Assembly: GCA_025526915.1 (NCBI GenBank)
Contig: JAHLKH010000157.1
Span: forward strand, 1 to 64,000
Length of the DNA: 64,000 nucleotides
Reading direction: 5' to 3'
Source of the DNA: Entophlyctis helioformis
Taxonomy: Eukaryota > Chytridiomycota > Chytridiomycetes > Chytridiales > Chytriomycetaceae
Part shown: piece by piece, positions 33,101 through 46,100 of the stretch
Numbering within the stretch: the stretch's first letter is position 1
How the letters are laid out: every line of letters begins with the position of its first letter
The notes under the pieces: generated by a model
Databases searched by the model: none
The model's input: the letters and a program-made list of their open reading frames with translations, nothing else
What the model was told of the DNA's origin: nothing
Made by a program: the position numbers and the translations under genes

Positions 33101-34767
33101 AGAGGCCTTGCTGCAGCTTACATTGTGGATGGAGTGTCTGCGTATCCATACCGAGACTGGATGCGATCTTCCTGGCATTGCACTTGACGACCCATCCAAG
33201 GCTGCGTCCAAGTCCAACCCAGCCTCCAAGGCAAAGGATAAGAGCAACAGCAAGAGCAAGAGCAAGAAGCTAAAGAGCGACAATGCTGGCTTGGATTCTG
33301 GCATGAGCAGAGCCCAAGGCTCCAAGGCTGGGTTTGAAACAGCGATCGCCTCGCTCATGGACCGCGTGTGCATCTGGTCTGCCGTGGGAGGGCTCGAGCT
33401 GGAGGGTGATGTTCAACAAACCGACCAAGAGGCCGAGGAAGGCAAGGGCAGTTGGCTCTGGCGCGAGTTTGTGTCGCCTATCGCCATCATGTTGTAAGTG
33501 CGGCTGGGGACGGATGGCTGCTGGGAAGGACATTGGGACTGACTGTTGATGATGTAGCTACGAAGAGAACATACCGCATGTCGTCGACGCGCTCAAGGTC
33601 AAGGCTGGTGGCGATCCGGCGGTCGACCAGAGCCAGAATGCTGCAAAGGCAACACCTGGCCACTCGTTCTTCAAGCCCAGAGATGCCAAGAAGTCAAAGG
33701 CAGCAGCAGCAATAGACAGGCTGGCTGGAGCTCGACTTGCGGATCGGCTGGAAGCAGCAGCACGAGAGGCATCGGATCCGTTCAAGCTCGGCTCGACCGA
33801 AATAGACTCGACCAGCAATGGGCATGTGAGCAGCAATCGTGATCGAGCAGTGCTGAGCAATACCAACCAACAGCCGCCGACCAAGACGCGTTCTGCGCTG
33901 TTGGACATGTCCAGACGGCAAGTGGCCGTTGGACCAAATAGGGCACCCAAGTCGTCGCGATCGTCGGCCAGCAGCGCACGCAGCACCGCGGCCAAGTCAA
34001 AGACTGCAAGCGCCACGACGTTGACAAAGGATGGCACGAAACCCCAGCCGCCACCGGCAGACATGGCAGCAGCAAAGAGCACAGTGGCGAGGTCGTTTGT
34101 CAAGGCGGCAAGCACGTCCAGCGTTGTGCAGAAGAGCAAAGTGACGCTGCACGAGTTTCTTGGGCCGACTCCGGTTGCATCGACAGCACCAGCAGTAATG
34201 CAGGCCGGTTTGAGCAGCCTCCGTCGTGGCGCAAGCATGACTGCCGTCTCTGCGGCCGGCGGCGCTGCAGATGGCAATAGCGGCAACGCCGTTGTGCTGG
34301 TCCCTGTGACGCCGCACGCGCAGCGCATCGCCGACATGGTTGGCGATGCCAACGACCCACAGCCAGACGCACGCGGTCGTGGCTCGGACGGCGATCATGA
34401 GCAGATTGTGATACCCGCAACGCCCCGAACGCCACAGGAGTCGCGAGGGTCAGGACGCAAGCGCATGCGGGATGCGTCTCCAGGCGGACCCATCCCGCGC
34501 AGCAGACGGCTTGGATTCGACGACGACAGTGATGACGACCGTAATGACGACAGACTGTCTGTGCAGCTCGGCGGCCAAGGCGTCGCGCTAGACAACATGC
34601 TCGCCAGTCCAACGGCGATGCGGAGCGGCCGACGGCTCCTGCCCAGCCAGCCTGCGGCACAGACCGGCAGACCGCCACGCGCACCTCTGCGGCTTCCCAG
34701 GCAGCCGGCAGCCGGCTCGCTCCTGCGGCGCCTCGAATCTGTCGCCGGAGGCCAGACTTGTGATTGA
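30121..34767 (+). CDS. Treslin/TICRR-Sld3 family replication-origin firing factor
   Basis: Six exons in phase: 30121-30446, 30546-31221, 31295-31618, 31715-32475, 32561-33493 and 33558-34767 (about 1409 aa). The N-terminal domain has HIVFLIDTAS, then FTWGFQTIDS across intron 1, LFVLASVPANANELKRAL and RQRVSLSWIHDD, paralleling vertebrate Treslin. The Sld3/Treslin domain follows (about residues 690-1030: YLDVVYDKISLATFV, IKAEIRRKGRQLRTKEALLQ, WREFVSPIAIMFYEENIPHV). The C-terminal region is basic and Ser/Pro-rich with TP sites (VPVTPHAQR, PATPRTPQE), plausible CDK sites for TopBP1/Dpb11 binding. It links CDK to Cdc45 loading on MCM. Intron 1 looks U12-type. The end of exon 2 could alternatively be 31203. 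Confidence 0.8.
30447..30545 (+). other. Probable U12-type AT-AC intron in the Treslin gene
   Basis: The intron starts ATATCCTTTT, an exact match to the minor-spliceosome AT-AC donor. It has CCTTGAC (30521-30527), a U12 branch-site match with the branch A 19 nt from the 3' end, and it ends CAC just before ATTCCAG. Removing it joins GG to A and keeps phase, giving TWGFQTIDS, which matches the WGF motif of the family. No GT donor nearby restores this reading. Confidence 0.75.
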
Positions 34768-34798
34768 AGATTTTGGCCAGGTTCCCCTCTCAGCGGCC

Positions 34799-37700
34799 AT
34801 GACGTCTCCAAACTCGCCCACGACGCTGCAGAAGGTACGCACCCACGCAGACAGCCAGCGCCCGGTGCGCAACGCCAGAGGCGGCCTGCTCCTCGACGGC
34901 GTGCTGCCCATCGCCACGCACCAGCTGCCAGTGCGGCGTCGGCTCCCGAGTCCCGTTGGCACAGCAGATTCCGTCCAAAGTGGCGTTTATCGGCAGCCGT
35001 TGTGGCCACACAGTACTGGGCAGACGCTGGATGGCAGACGCTGGCAGCCAGTTGCCGATGGCCATGGCCCTGACTGACACTCACTGACGCTGATGCCAAC
35101 GCCTGTGACAGCTGCTGCGGGCCAAGTCCGTCGGCTACATCGGCGGACTGTGTCTGGTCTTCAACCAGATGACCGGCCCCGCCATTCCGTTCACCAGCGC
35201 CAACTTCCAGGACCCAGGCTGGGTCATCACCACGCTGCTCTACATCATCTTCACCATCGTGTCTGGCTACGCCATGCTCTACCTCGTCGAAGCCATCCAG
35301 TCGATTCCTGGCAACTCGCACTTTCAGGTCGGTGCCCTGTGACACTGCCTTTGCGTTCCATCTCCATGTCGATCCGGTACCGCCCGCATGCGTTTCCGCC
35401 TCTGCATTTCGCCGCGCTGCCACTGCCTTTGTGTTTCCCACCCCGACTTCTACATGCAGACAACTGACCTGCGTCAACATCGTCAACATCGCCTGCGCAC
35501 TTAGGGCGACGTCGAGTACGGAACCATCATCAACTTTTACTTTGGATCGAAGCTGCACTTTGCCGCGCAGCTGATCTTGTACGGCGCATTGCAGTCCAAT
35601 GCAATCCAGTGCATCATTCTCACGGCCCAGGTATGCCTGCCGCATGTCTGATGCCATCCAGTATGGCGGTCTGCTGGTCGTTTGCTGACGGATCTGCTCA
35701 ACCTGCACAGGCAACAGACAACTTGATCATTACCATTTTCGGCAGAACCTGCGGTCTCTCGTTCTCCAACGGATTCATCTGTGTCGCCCAAAAGAGTTCC
35801 ACTTTACCGTCGCCGTTTGAGAGCCAGTTCATGGTGTTCACCATCGGTCTGCTGTTTGTCATGGCTTGCTGTCTGCCTCTCGCCATTGTCGGCCTTGACG
35901 ACAACATCATCTTCAACATTGGTAGGACTGCCAACGTTTGCGTCGCGCTTTCCCTCTCATCGTCAGTGATGCTGGCCACTCGCTCACACTTGCCCATCTC
36001 GCACAGTCACTGCCATTCTCTCGCTTGTGCTCGGCTGCTCTTGGATCATGTCTGCCTTTGTCACGGGCATCGACACCAGCCGCGTGCCTCCTATCTCGCC
36101 CATAAACTTAAAGTATGGCAAGTCGTTGGCACCGTCCTCCTCAACTTAGCGTGCACGACCGTCATCCCGTCCTGGATCAACCTAAAGCATCGCGATGTCA
36201 ACACCCAGCACCTCATCTGGGTCGCCACCATCGGTTCTGGCGCCTACTACGTCATCATCGGTGTCCTGTGTGCGCTTGGCTTCCAGCTCGACGACTCTGG
36301 TAACTTGCTTCACTCGCTGCTCATCGACGGCAAGCCCCAATTGTCACCACAATCTCGATCGGCCTGTTTGCCTATGTCATGCTTCTTCCGAGTATCCCCG
36401 TCAGCTTCATCGTCTCTCGCAACAACCTTGTCCAGAACGACGTCACTTCTCCCCGTACGTAGATGCAGGATGCATCTGGCACACAGCTCTGAGCCTCTTT
36501 CTAACCTTGCATCGCTCCTTGGCTGTTCTAGGGGTTGCCATGTTCCTTTCGTTCGTCCTGCCGTGGATCCTTCTGATCCCGCTCCAGACGGGCACGATCA
36601 TCTTCGAGTTTCAAACCTGGATGGCCCTCTTCTTCTGTTCAACAGCCAACTTTATCATTCCCTTTGCCGTCTACTTCAAGTGGTTGCATTCCGTCGTGAA
36701 TACAACAAAAACGAGGTCTGTTTACGCCACGCCACTGCACTGTCCACTGACCATGTCCGCCGCTGACACGTGTAACTGTCGGCAGTCTTGACCGTCAACC
36801 AGATCAAGTTACTGCGCGCTATTCACCATGTGTCGGATCGCATCGGTGCTTACATTGATGTCAAAGCAAACAGAAGCGAGGGACAGCAGCCTGAAATGAC
36901 GGCTGCCCAAAAGCTGTACAAGACCCCACAAATCACGGTTACGGACGAGTCTATCGACGTCAGCCATCTGCGCAACCAGCCGCACAAACCAGAACACGAT
37001 TCGCACAGCGGAGTAGCCGTGTCCGCCTCAAAAGACAACATACCAGCCGATTCGGATGACAGCACCAAGCCGCATCCACGTCCGGCGTCATTGTGCTGTC
37101 TTCAAACGGCACACTCTATCCCGGCTCTGCGGGCAACGAGCAGCACAGTCGCAGCAGTCATGACAGACACAGCATCAAAGCACCCAGCATCCACAGCGTC
37201 AATGGCCGCACATCTCGCGACTCGCGCGTTGACTTGCAGGCAGAGTTTGACGAGCAGGGCCACGTTGCGTTTGTCGATTCCGAGATTGCCGGCCTCCCTC
37301 GCGAGCTGCTCCAAATGGACATTCCCGAGCCAGATGTGCAGCAAAGCATCTACGCCTCGCACCACCGCACAGACACGACTGGCCGGCTGTTCAACATGCT
37401 CTCGTCGGCCACGCTCGGCCCCGCAACCCTCACGCGTCGCGGCACCAGCTTTGACGTCAACAGAGCCACTGCACCCCATCAACAAGCTCACCACCAATCG
37501 CCACTCTCTCCCGACTTCTTCACCGACCCAAAGGCCCAACTGATTACCCGTACTCTGCAAAGCGCGACAATGACGCCGAGGCCGGCCGTCCGTCCCAAGT
37601 GTTACTCAGCAGGTCGGACCATCAGACGCACAACCGTCTGACCAACCACACACCCTGGCGTCCCGCTGCACCAACGGCGTGGCAGCAACGCCCAGTCCCT

Positions 37701-38044
37701 CTCGCCGTCCTTGCATGTTGACGACAAGGGATCAAAGAGATCGACAGATGCGGCCAGCATGGCTCACTCGCTGCCTGTCGAGCCCGGATACGTCGCACCG
37801 CCCTTCCGCACCGTGCCGCTGTGGTTCCCCATTCCGCAGCGCATGCTGGCCGTCATCCTAACCCATCACCGTCCTTGTCTGTGTCGCCAACATCATCTTT
37901 TATCTCTACCTGTCCGTCCTTCGGGCTGAGAGCAGTGGCTCGTCGTCTGCGATTGCTCCTCTACCAGCCAATGCGACAACGGCTGGCCGTGCTGTTTCCG
38001 CTGCCGCGCTGTGCTCTCGACCATTGGGGGATCCGTTTAAGTAG
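34799..38044 (+). pseudogene. Transporter copy 1 (amino-acid-permease-like), frameshifted
   Basis: Same exon plan as the copy at 43.2-46.8 kb: 34799-34834, 35112-35327, 35505-35630, 35711-35921, 36007-36454, 36532-36715, then from 36786. Exons 2 and 3 have the same lengths as in copy 2 (216 and 126 nt). The shared sequence includes FNQMTGPAIPFT, LVEAIQSIPGNSHFQ and SFIVSRNNLVQND, with many membrane spans and a long cytosolic C-terminal region. Frame breaks occur near 36118, 36335, 36682, 37090 and 37862; each can be repaired by one base, and three lie in short G or C runs. Phase between the last two exons also fails. It is either a decaying duplicate or a region of assembly indels. Confidence 0.7.
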
Positions 38045-38055
38045 ATACTGTTTCA

Positions 38056-39478
38056 ATGAACTCACCTTTCAAGTTGGTGCTTGTGGATTACTGTCTCAGT
38101 TACCACTTGATCTGCCGAGAGAAAGTGACTGGCAGATGCCGGCGACATTGACGAGGTTTGTGCCACTCACCCAACGGCTCTTTCCGCGACTGCCTGGCTG
38201 ACTCGATTGCACATGGCTGCAGGTGTACCGGCTGCTATGGGACGGCGCAGACGTCAACTGCAAGATGCCTTGCTCAGGGTCCACGTAAGTCTGCGTCTTT
38301 GATATCTCTTACTGTCTCGCAATGATGCTGCTCTCCGACGGCACAACGCATGCTTCGCCGACTGTTGGGATGATCGCTGAATCCATGGTCACAGGCCGCT
38401 TATGCTGGCATGCCAGAGTGGACATGCCAAGATTGCATCCGTTCTGCTCGAGTTTGGCGCGCTTGCCAAAACACCCGACGAATACTCGGCCACCTCCCTG
38501 CACTGGGCCGCCAACAGCGGCAGCTCGCAGCTCGTCAGTCTGATTGTCGGCCGCGGCAGACTCAGCAACGCTGATGTGTCCAAGAAGGACGCATTTGGAT
38601 CGACTGCATGCATTTTGCGTCTGTCCGGAACCTGTCCAGCAGTGTGATGGCACTCGTATGTCTTTCATGTGCACACATCCTTTCTGTCTGGCCGTGAAGC
38701 GAAGCGAGCCTGATCTTTGTTGAATGCATGCATCGACAGATTCATGCTGGATGCGATCCAACCGTCACCAACAATGACGGCCGCAAGCCAAGCGATCTCA
38801 CTACAGACGACTCCATCCGGTCACTGCTGCAAGGTCTGTGGATCCCATTCCAGCTGCAATGCCTCGCGTGAACAGGTTTGGGGTAACCATTCATGGCCCA
38901 AAAACAGAGGAAGAAGCCAAAACAGCCAGAGCACAGGCAGCAAGTCGAGGCAAGAAACTCAACGAGGCTGATGGGCTGGGCGGTGATCCGTCGTCTGGCG
39001 CTGCTGGAGGCACTGGCGCAAGGGCAAAAAGAAAAAGGGGAAGGCAGGTGCAGCCGGTGGTGCCAAGCGTAAAGCCAAATCGTCATCGACCCTCACTGCA
39101 TCACAGCCTGCGCTTGCCAACGACAAGGCCACAACGGCGGCCAAGGGATCGCAGCCCATCCTGCAAGCATCAGCAGGCAGTCGTGTCGGCACACGCGCAT
39201 CTTCGGCCAAGTCGCTCCGCGCGACTGGCGGTGGTGTCTCGTCGTCCATACCGACGCTGCCTGCTGCTGCTCCCACAGGACCAGAATCCGGCGCTCAGAC
39301 CGGCACAGCGATCGGAAGCAAGAACAGCCTCAACTCGTCAACGTCCCTGTCGTCGTCTGTGTCCAGGAAATCCAAAGAGCTGGGCAGCACAAGCATCACC
39401 AACTCTCTGTCAGCAAGGAAACGCAGCCAGCCCAACACGCTCAAGGGATTCGTGTCTGCTGTGCCTGGTGTCAAGTAA
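38056..39478 (+). CDS. Ankyrin-repeat protein with one or two frame breaks
   Basis: Exons 38056-38124, 38223-38284, 38395-38655, 38739-38833 and 38908-39478. About three ankyrin repeats are visible: TPLMLACQSGHAKIASVLLE, ATSLHWAANSGSSQLVSLIV and FGSTA(L)HFAS, followed by IHAGCDPTVTNNDGRKPSDL. A Lys/Ser/Ala-rich tail ends PNTLKGFVSAVPGVK. The third repeat breaks frame at about 38608 (GCATGCATTTT, where one added base restores TALHFA). A second break near 39022 restores a Lys-rich run. The proposed ATG lies only 11 bp after the preceding gene's stop, so the true start may differ. No specific function; ankyrin repeats bind proteins. Confidence 0.6.
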
Positions 39479-39598
39479 ACCTCTGCATATCCAGTCCCAT
39501 TCTCAGCCGTGTCTGCCGCAGCCGTCTGTGTTCTGTGTTTACATGTGCACGCATTCATTCATTGCAACCATGGCGACTTCAATGGCAGGCAGTGCAAG

Positions 39599-41057
39599 TC
39601 AATGTGATCGTGCTTGCTCGACTTGGCTGCGAGATGGAATGGCTGGCATGGCACCATCCGCTCGCAGCACAGTCCAGCGGCGAGCATGCCAACAGCCAGA
39701 GCCTCGGCAACAAGGTCTGGACGGATCAGCCGCCTCATTGCAGCCAGCCTCGCTGCATCAGAGTCACCAGGACCGTCAAGACTGGCGGTGTGGTTGAGGC
39801 TGTTGGCGCCAGATCCAGCCATGACAGAATGCATCCGCTCAGCCAGTGTGCTGCAAAAGAATCCAACAAACGTGTCGCCTGCTCCGTGGTGTCCTGCACA
39901 GCAACAGCACGCTGCACTGGCAGCCGCACCGTGTGGCATCCTTCCGGCCCTTCTGCCGTGTGCCGTGTGGCTGCCACCACACCGTCTTGGCCAAGCGTGA
40001 CGACCAGGATGCACAGACGTGGCAACACGCTCATGATGCTGCTGCATAGTGCTTCGTAGTCGGGAGAGTCGGCTGGTTGGAGCGCGGCGTCTCGATATGC
40101 AGCTGCTGTGAAAGCGATGCGCATTCAGACGCATTCAGAATGAGGATGTCGACGAGTGGCAGCGGCAGTTGCTGGGCCAGGTTGGACGGACACGGCGCAG
40201 GATTCAAGCAGACGAGCATTCCTGTCCAGCCGCATGGCGTGTCAGCATGGCTGCCCACACGACTGCCACACGACTGGCGACACGGCTGCACTGCCAGGCA
40301 CACTCACCGACCTTTGGCGCTGCATTGCTGCATCAGATGCACGGTGGCATCCGTGTTGATCTCGTTCTGCAGAAGCACCAGGTCGCACACGCCAAACTGC
40401 GCGAGTGCACGGTCGACGTCGCGTGTGTGGATCTGGTGGTTGGCGCCGGCATGCAGGACGATGGCATTGTCGTGTGTGCTGCTGCTGACCTGGATGATGG
40501 CTCGCCCCGTGGCCTGCACATCGGCATCCGCTCGCTGTCAGCATCAGCATCCGCTCGCCGGCATCCGCTCGCCGTCAGAAACACCCGCACAGCGACCTTG
40601 CCTGGCCAGCATCCACCACAACAAGGCTCGTGTCGACGCCGTGCTGCCTCATGAGGTCCAGCACCCATGTGCCGTCCGGGCCGACCTTGCCGCCATGCAC
40701 AACGTCACACCGCCAGCCTGGCCATGCCGCTCTGGGTCAGCGACGCTGTCCTGCCTGCCTGCCGCTGCTGCCACAGACCTGCCAGACGCACCTTGGCAAG
40801 GGCAACGCTCTGGTTCGCACCTTTGCCGCCAGCCAGCACCTTGAAGCCTGTGCTCGCGATGGTCTGGCCTGTCCACGAGCCGCCTCCCTGTCAGTGGCCA
40901 GGTGGACGCCAGGCGGACGCCAGGTGGTTGCCAGGTGGTTGCAAGTCGGCATGCGCTGCACAAGAGAGCGAGCGTCCATACCCGACTGCACGATGCCAGG
41001 CACGGCGTAGATGTCGTCGATGTTGACCGATCCAAAGCACAGCACTCTCGGCCTCAT
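39599..41057 (-). CDS. Ribokinase (PfkB family), with several one-base frame breaks
   Basis: Phosphorylates D-ribose to ribose 5-phosphate. Segments in order: FGSVNIDDIYAVPGI; the first PfkB signature region FKVLAGGKGANQSVALAK; GGKVGPDGTWVLDLMRQHG; ATGRAIIQVSSSTHDNAIVL; CLNPAPCPSNLAQQLPLP; and the catalytic GAGDTFVGFFCSTLAERM. It ends in a typical GAMPAIPSRS-type C terminus with the stop at 39599. Frame breaks occur near 40692, 40115, 39887 and 39654; three of them are repaired by one extra base in a G run or an adjacent triplet, and each repair restores a family motif. Exon borders are approximate, and one donor near 40590 may be GC. Identity is firm; integrity of the gene is not. Confidence 0.8.
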
Positions 41058-41655
41058 CTGCTGGTGTTGTCGTTGGTTTGGAAAGACGGCAACAGAGGGA
41101 TTGGCCGTTGCATGTGCTGGTTGCAGGCTGCTGGCTATTGGCTGCTGGCGCTTGCTGCTCGTTGTTGACTCGTTTGTGTTCAATGGCACATGGCAAGTGC
41201 TGGTGCACAACAGGCCAGACCAGCTTGCTGCAGGCAGTCCCTTGTCAACTGCTCGCTGGCTGGCCGCTCATCTCAGAGCAGACGGCGTTGGTGGCAGACA
41301 CAGGAGCAGTGGCCAACGCCAAGAGAGACGCTCGAGACATGGCAGCGTCTGCCGTTGCACCAGGATCTGGATGTAGGAGTGCCGATGTGCATTCAACAGC
41401 TCGAAAAGCATTCCAACACGCGTCTGTGACGTGGCAGTTCGTGGCGGCCAGCGAGCGGATGTGTGATCTGGTGCGACTGTCAAGCAAGTGCGCTTGGCGT
41501 GCTTTTGCTTGTGCTTGTGCTTTTGCCACGTTGCAGCCTCTGGCCGGCCGCTGCCTTTGAGAATCCCATAAAAGGCGGGCTGCTCGCCACTTCTCCTGCA
41601 GCCACCGCAGTCATCGCCCAAGCAGCATCTCGCAGACAACAGCCAACAGCCAAAC

Positions 41656-43146
41656 ATGCCCTCCCATTTCAGCGGCGCATCCAACAGCGAGCTTGTCGAC
41701 AACCTGCAGAGTGAGTTGATGTCTGCCTGCCTGTCTGCCTGCCTGCCTGGGATCTGTCTGGCCTGTCTGTGTCTGACGCTTGCGTGTCCGTGCACCAGAT
41801 GCCGGCGTCTTCACTGCCGCATCGGTCGGAGCAGCCATGAAGAAGGTCTGTGCTGCTCTGCTCTGCTGTCCTGTCCTGTCCTGTCCTCTCATGTCATGGC
41901 ATGGCCTGCGTGCACAACGACTGACCATCCATCCATCCATCCATCCATCCATCCTGACCTCGGCTTTGTGCAAGTCCAGGTTGACCGCAGCAACTTTGTG
42001 ACGACGAGCGCTGCGCCGTACAACGACAACCCTGTGCAGGTGTGCATGCGCTGTCCATCTGCCGTGTGCTCGTCCATCTGCCCCAACTGACATGCCGCTC
42101 TGCTTCGCTCCTTCTCTCTCTCCCTCTGCCACTCCCCCTCCCTTCCTCTGCAGATCGGCTTCAACGCAACCATCTCGGCACCACACATGCACGCGCACGC
42201 TCTCAACATTCTTGCTCCGTTCCTCAAGCCCGGCATGCGTGCACTGGACGTTGGAGCGGATCGGGATACCTGACTGCATGCATGGTACGACGCCATCCCT
42301 CCCTCATGGCCGCCGTCTGCCTGTCTGTCTTGCGCTGGTGTTCTGCTGGTGATCTGCCACTCACGCTGCCCGACCCGGCCCACATCGCTGCCACACTCGT
42401 GCACACTCAACACAGGCTGAGATGGTTGGCGAGACCGGCACTGTGGTGGGTGTCGACCACATCCAAGACCTGGTCGACATGGCTCGCACCAACCTGGCCA
42501 AGCACTCGCCCGATCTTGAGCGCAAGGGTCGTGTCACGCTGCACTGCGGCGACGGACGCAACGGCACCTTCACCACGCCTGCTGTTCCCAAGTTTGACGC
42601 CATCCACGTCGGTGCTGCGGCTGCGACTGTTCCACAGACGCTTGTCGACCAGCTCGCCTCGCCCGGCCTCATGTGCATCCCTGTCGGCCCTGCCGGCGAA
42701 CTGCAGATGCTGTACTGCGTTGAAAAGGATGCCGACGGCCGGGTCACGCAGACCGAGGTGCGCTCGGTCAAGTTTGTGCCGCTCACTGAGGCGTCTGTCC
42801 AGCTGCAGCCCGGCGTGCTTGATGCAGCCTCAGTCAGCCTGCCTGTATGCCTGCCTGCCTGCCTGGCTGCTTGTGTTGCAAGCGCCTCATGCCATCACGC
42901 TCTCCACCGCGTCGCCTGTATCCCCAACACGCTCCGTCCACCATCCCACCACTCGCTCTCTTGCACGTGCGTCGTCGCGTCCAATGAAGCGCGTCGTGTT
43001 TCCACTTGGCCACGCTCTTGCATCTGCAGACAGTCTGCTCTGCCCCTGACGGTGCCCATTCACAACCACAACTAGAACCACAACCACAACCACAACCACA
43101 ACCACAACCACAACCACAAGCACAACCACAAGCACAACCACACTGA
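41656..43146 (+). CDS. Protein-L-isoaspartate O-methyltransferase (PCMT), one frame break
   Basis: Repairs isoaspartyl residues in ageing proteins using S-adenosylmethionine. Exons: 41656-41710, 41799-41845, 41980-42039, 42154-42284 and 42416-42844, with a tentative last exon 43030-43146. Motifs are [30 protein letters not shown], the SAM motif [38 protein letters not shown] and [13 protein letters not shown]. In motif I the sequence reads GGAGCGGATCGGG (about 42250-42270), where GCGGGATCG is expected, so one G is missing. The last exon would encode a Gln-Pro repeat ending 6 bp before the next start codon and is doubtful; the enzyme core is complete without it. Confidence 0.8.
41926..41954 (+). 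repeat. CATC tetranucleotide repeat
   Basis: About seven CATC units within an intron of the isoaspartate methyltransferase gene. Confidence 0.9.
43066..43142 (+). repeat. Hexanucleotide (CACAAC) repeat
   Basis: About a dozen copies of ACAACC or ACAAGC between the methyltransferase and transporter copy 2. If translated it gives Gln-Pro repeats. Confidence 0.85.
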
Positions 43147-43152
43147 CCATCC

Positions 43153-46100
43153 ATGGACTCGGCAGTGCTTGACAAGGTACTTGTCGCTTGCTGCTGCTTG
43201 CCATCCCGTGCCATCCCCTGCCATCCATCGACAGCCATCGCAGCCAGCAATATGCCCTGATATGGACTCGCAGCGCATCGCCTGCTGACATCCCACACCG
43301 GCATTGCCTTCCCATGCGTTCCTTCTGCGTCGGCCGCCGTGTCCTCTGTGGCGACCCTTGCCACTCACCGCACCACACCACACCAACCGACCACCAACCA
43401 TCTGGCTGCCTTGAACGCTCCGCCGCGTGGCATCACCGGCGTGACCGGCCCAGCTCACGGTCGTCAAGCATGTGGGATTCATTGGTGGCTCGTGCCTGCT
43501 CTTCAACCAGATGACGGGTCCCGCCATCCCGTTCACTGGCGCCAGCTTCCAGAACCCCGGCTGGCTGTTCACAGGCGTCATGTACGCTGTGCTCACCATC
43601 GTCGCTGGCTTTGCGGCCCTGTTCCTTGTCGAGGCCATCCAGTCCATCCCTGGCAACTCGCACTTTCAGGTGCGTCCGTCCGCCTGTCCGCCTGCCGCGC
43701 TGGCTGCCCATCACACACGCGATAGTGACTCATATGACGAGCCATGATGCTTTGTGTGCTGCTGCGCGACTTGCCTGCGACTTGCATGGCCTCTGTGATC
43801 CGATCATGCTTCTGGCTGTCCAATGCCGCGCATGTCGCACTCGGCCCGCTGGCACGCGGCATCGCATCAACATCCGCAGGGCACAGTCGAGTACGGCACG
43901 CTGGTCAACTTCTTCTTTGGCAAGCGGCTGCACTTGGCAGCCCAGTTCTTTGTCTATGGTGCACTCATGTCGAGCGCCATTGCGTCCATCGTCATCACAG
44001 CACAGGTGCATGATCATGCCACGCCGCCTCACCCTCTGGCACACATGATGCTTCTTGCATGGACTCACCGCTCTCTCTCTCTCTCCACACCACTCACACA
44101 TGCTCGCCACGCTCAGACAACAGACAATCTGATGATCGCTCTGTTTAGCAAGTCGTGTGGTCTGTCCTTCACTCGCGGCTGGATCTGCGTTGCAGGTGGA
44201 TCCACGTCGCCGTCGCCGTTTGGCAACGAGTTCATGGTCTTCACCATCGGCCTGCTTGTCGTGGTCGTGTGCTGCCTGCCACTCGGTCTCGCCGACTTTG
44301 ACAACAACATCGTCTTCAACATTAGTGCGTGTCTGGCTGACTTTGGATGTCGGCCATGCTGAGCCATCGCTGACACTGACACGCTGGCACGCCGACTCTG
44401 CTTGGCGGCATTTCCAACGACATGCCGTCCACGCTCGTCCGCCATCCACTCATATGCATGCCAGTCACGGCCGCTCTGTCCATGCTGCTTGCTGTCGCAT
44501 GGATCGTGTGTGCATTTGCAACGGGTGCCGATGCCGAGCGTCTGCGCATGATCGAGCCTGTCCAGACATCGTATGCGCTTGTGGTCGGCACCATCTTGCT
44601 CAATCTCGCCTGTCCCACGGTCGTGCCGTCGTGGATCAACGTCAAGCACAAGGAGACCAACGTGCAGGCCATGATCTGGACCGTCGTCATTGGCACGTCG
44701 CTGTTCTGCATCCTCATTGGGCTCGTGACTGGCGCAGGGTTTGACACCAACGGCACAGGCAACGTGCTCTATGCGCTGTTCACGTATGGCAAGCCGACGG
44801 TGCTCGCGACGCTCTCTGCCGGCGTGTTTGCGTTCATCATGCTGCTGCCTGGCATTCCTGTCAGCTTCATCGTGTCGTTCAACAACCTCGTGCAGAACGA
44901 GGTCGTGTCGCCATGTGAGTGTGCAGGACCGTGTCTGCTTGGTCTGTGCCGCGATGGATTGCCGGCCATGCCACCGCGATGCTCACCATCTGCACTCGCT
45001 CTCCGCGACTGATCCACACACACACACACACACACACACACAGCCATTGCTACGTTCCTGTCATTCTTCTTGCCGTGGATCATCCTGGCCCCCCTGCAGA
45101 CAGGCAACATCATCTACACCATGCAGGTCTGGACGTCGCTGTTCTTCTGCTCGACTGCCAACTACATCCTGCCGTTTGTCATCTACTTCAAGTGCGTCGA
45201 GTTCCGCAGAGAGTACAACACCAAGCGAAGTGAGTGCCGCGCGCACAGTGTATGCAGCCATGCCGACATGCTTGCTTGCCCTTCCTGTGCTGAGCTGGAC
45301 AGTGCTCAAGAGTGCTGGATGCTTGCACTCCTCGCTGCTTGCATCCGCACGAGCCGCGTCTGTCGTGCAACACCGGCTGCAGACTGACCAGCGACTGCCA
45401 TCACACGGACAGTCTTGACAAAGAACCAGATCAAAGTGCTGCTCAAGGTGCACCACATCTCGCCTGCCATCATCAGCTTCATCTCGGTCAAGCGGCTCAA
45501 GTTCCTTGGACAGCCATCGCCGTTTGCAGACACGACGGCTGTGGATCTGCCGCAGATTGTGGTTGTGGAGTCGGCTGGCAAGGACGGCGGTGGCGACAGA
45601 GGCGACAGTGGCGAGCAGGTGCCACAGCCAGCAGCCAGTGCGGCAGATGCAGTGGATGGCCGTGATCAGCAGGCTCGGCTTGCACAGACAGCAGCCAACT
45701 CACAGCATCACTTGTCGCCACACGCCAACGATAACAGCACCGGCATCGTCATCAACAACAGCGTCAGTATCAGCAGTGCGCCACGGAAGAGCTCAGTCAT
45801 GTCGCGTCCATCGGCCGACTCGGCTCGCAGCAGTCCATCGCCGCAACGCCACAACTCGCCACGCCACAGCCACTCGTCGCGCGACTCTCGCGTTGCATTC
45901 CGTCCAGAGTTTGCGAATGCGTCCAACAACGCCATGTTCATGGATCCAGCCGAAGCTGGCATTCCGCTGCAGATCCTGGAGGACGACATTCCAGACAACG
46001 ACGACGACCAGCACACCCGCCGCCACCGCCATCACGGACGCCATCACAGCCACCACCATGACAGCCATGAGGAGCACGAGTCTGGATCCGACCACAGACA

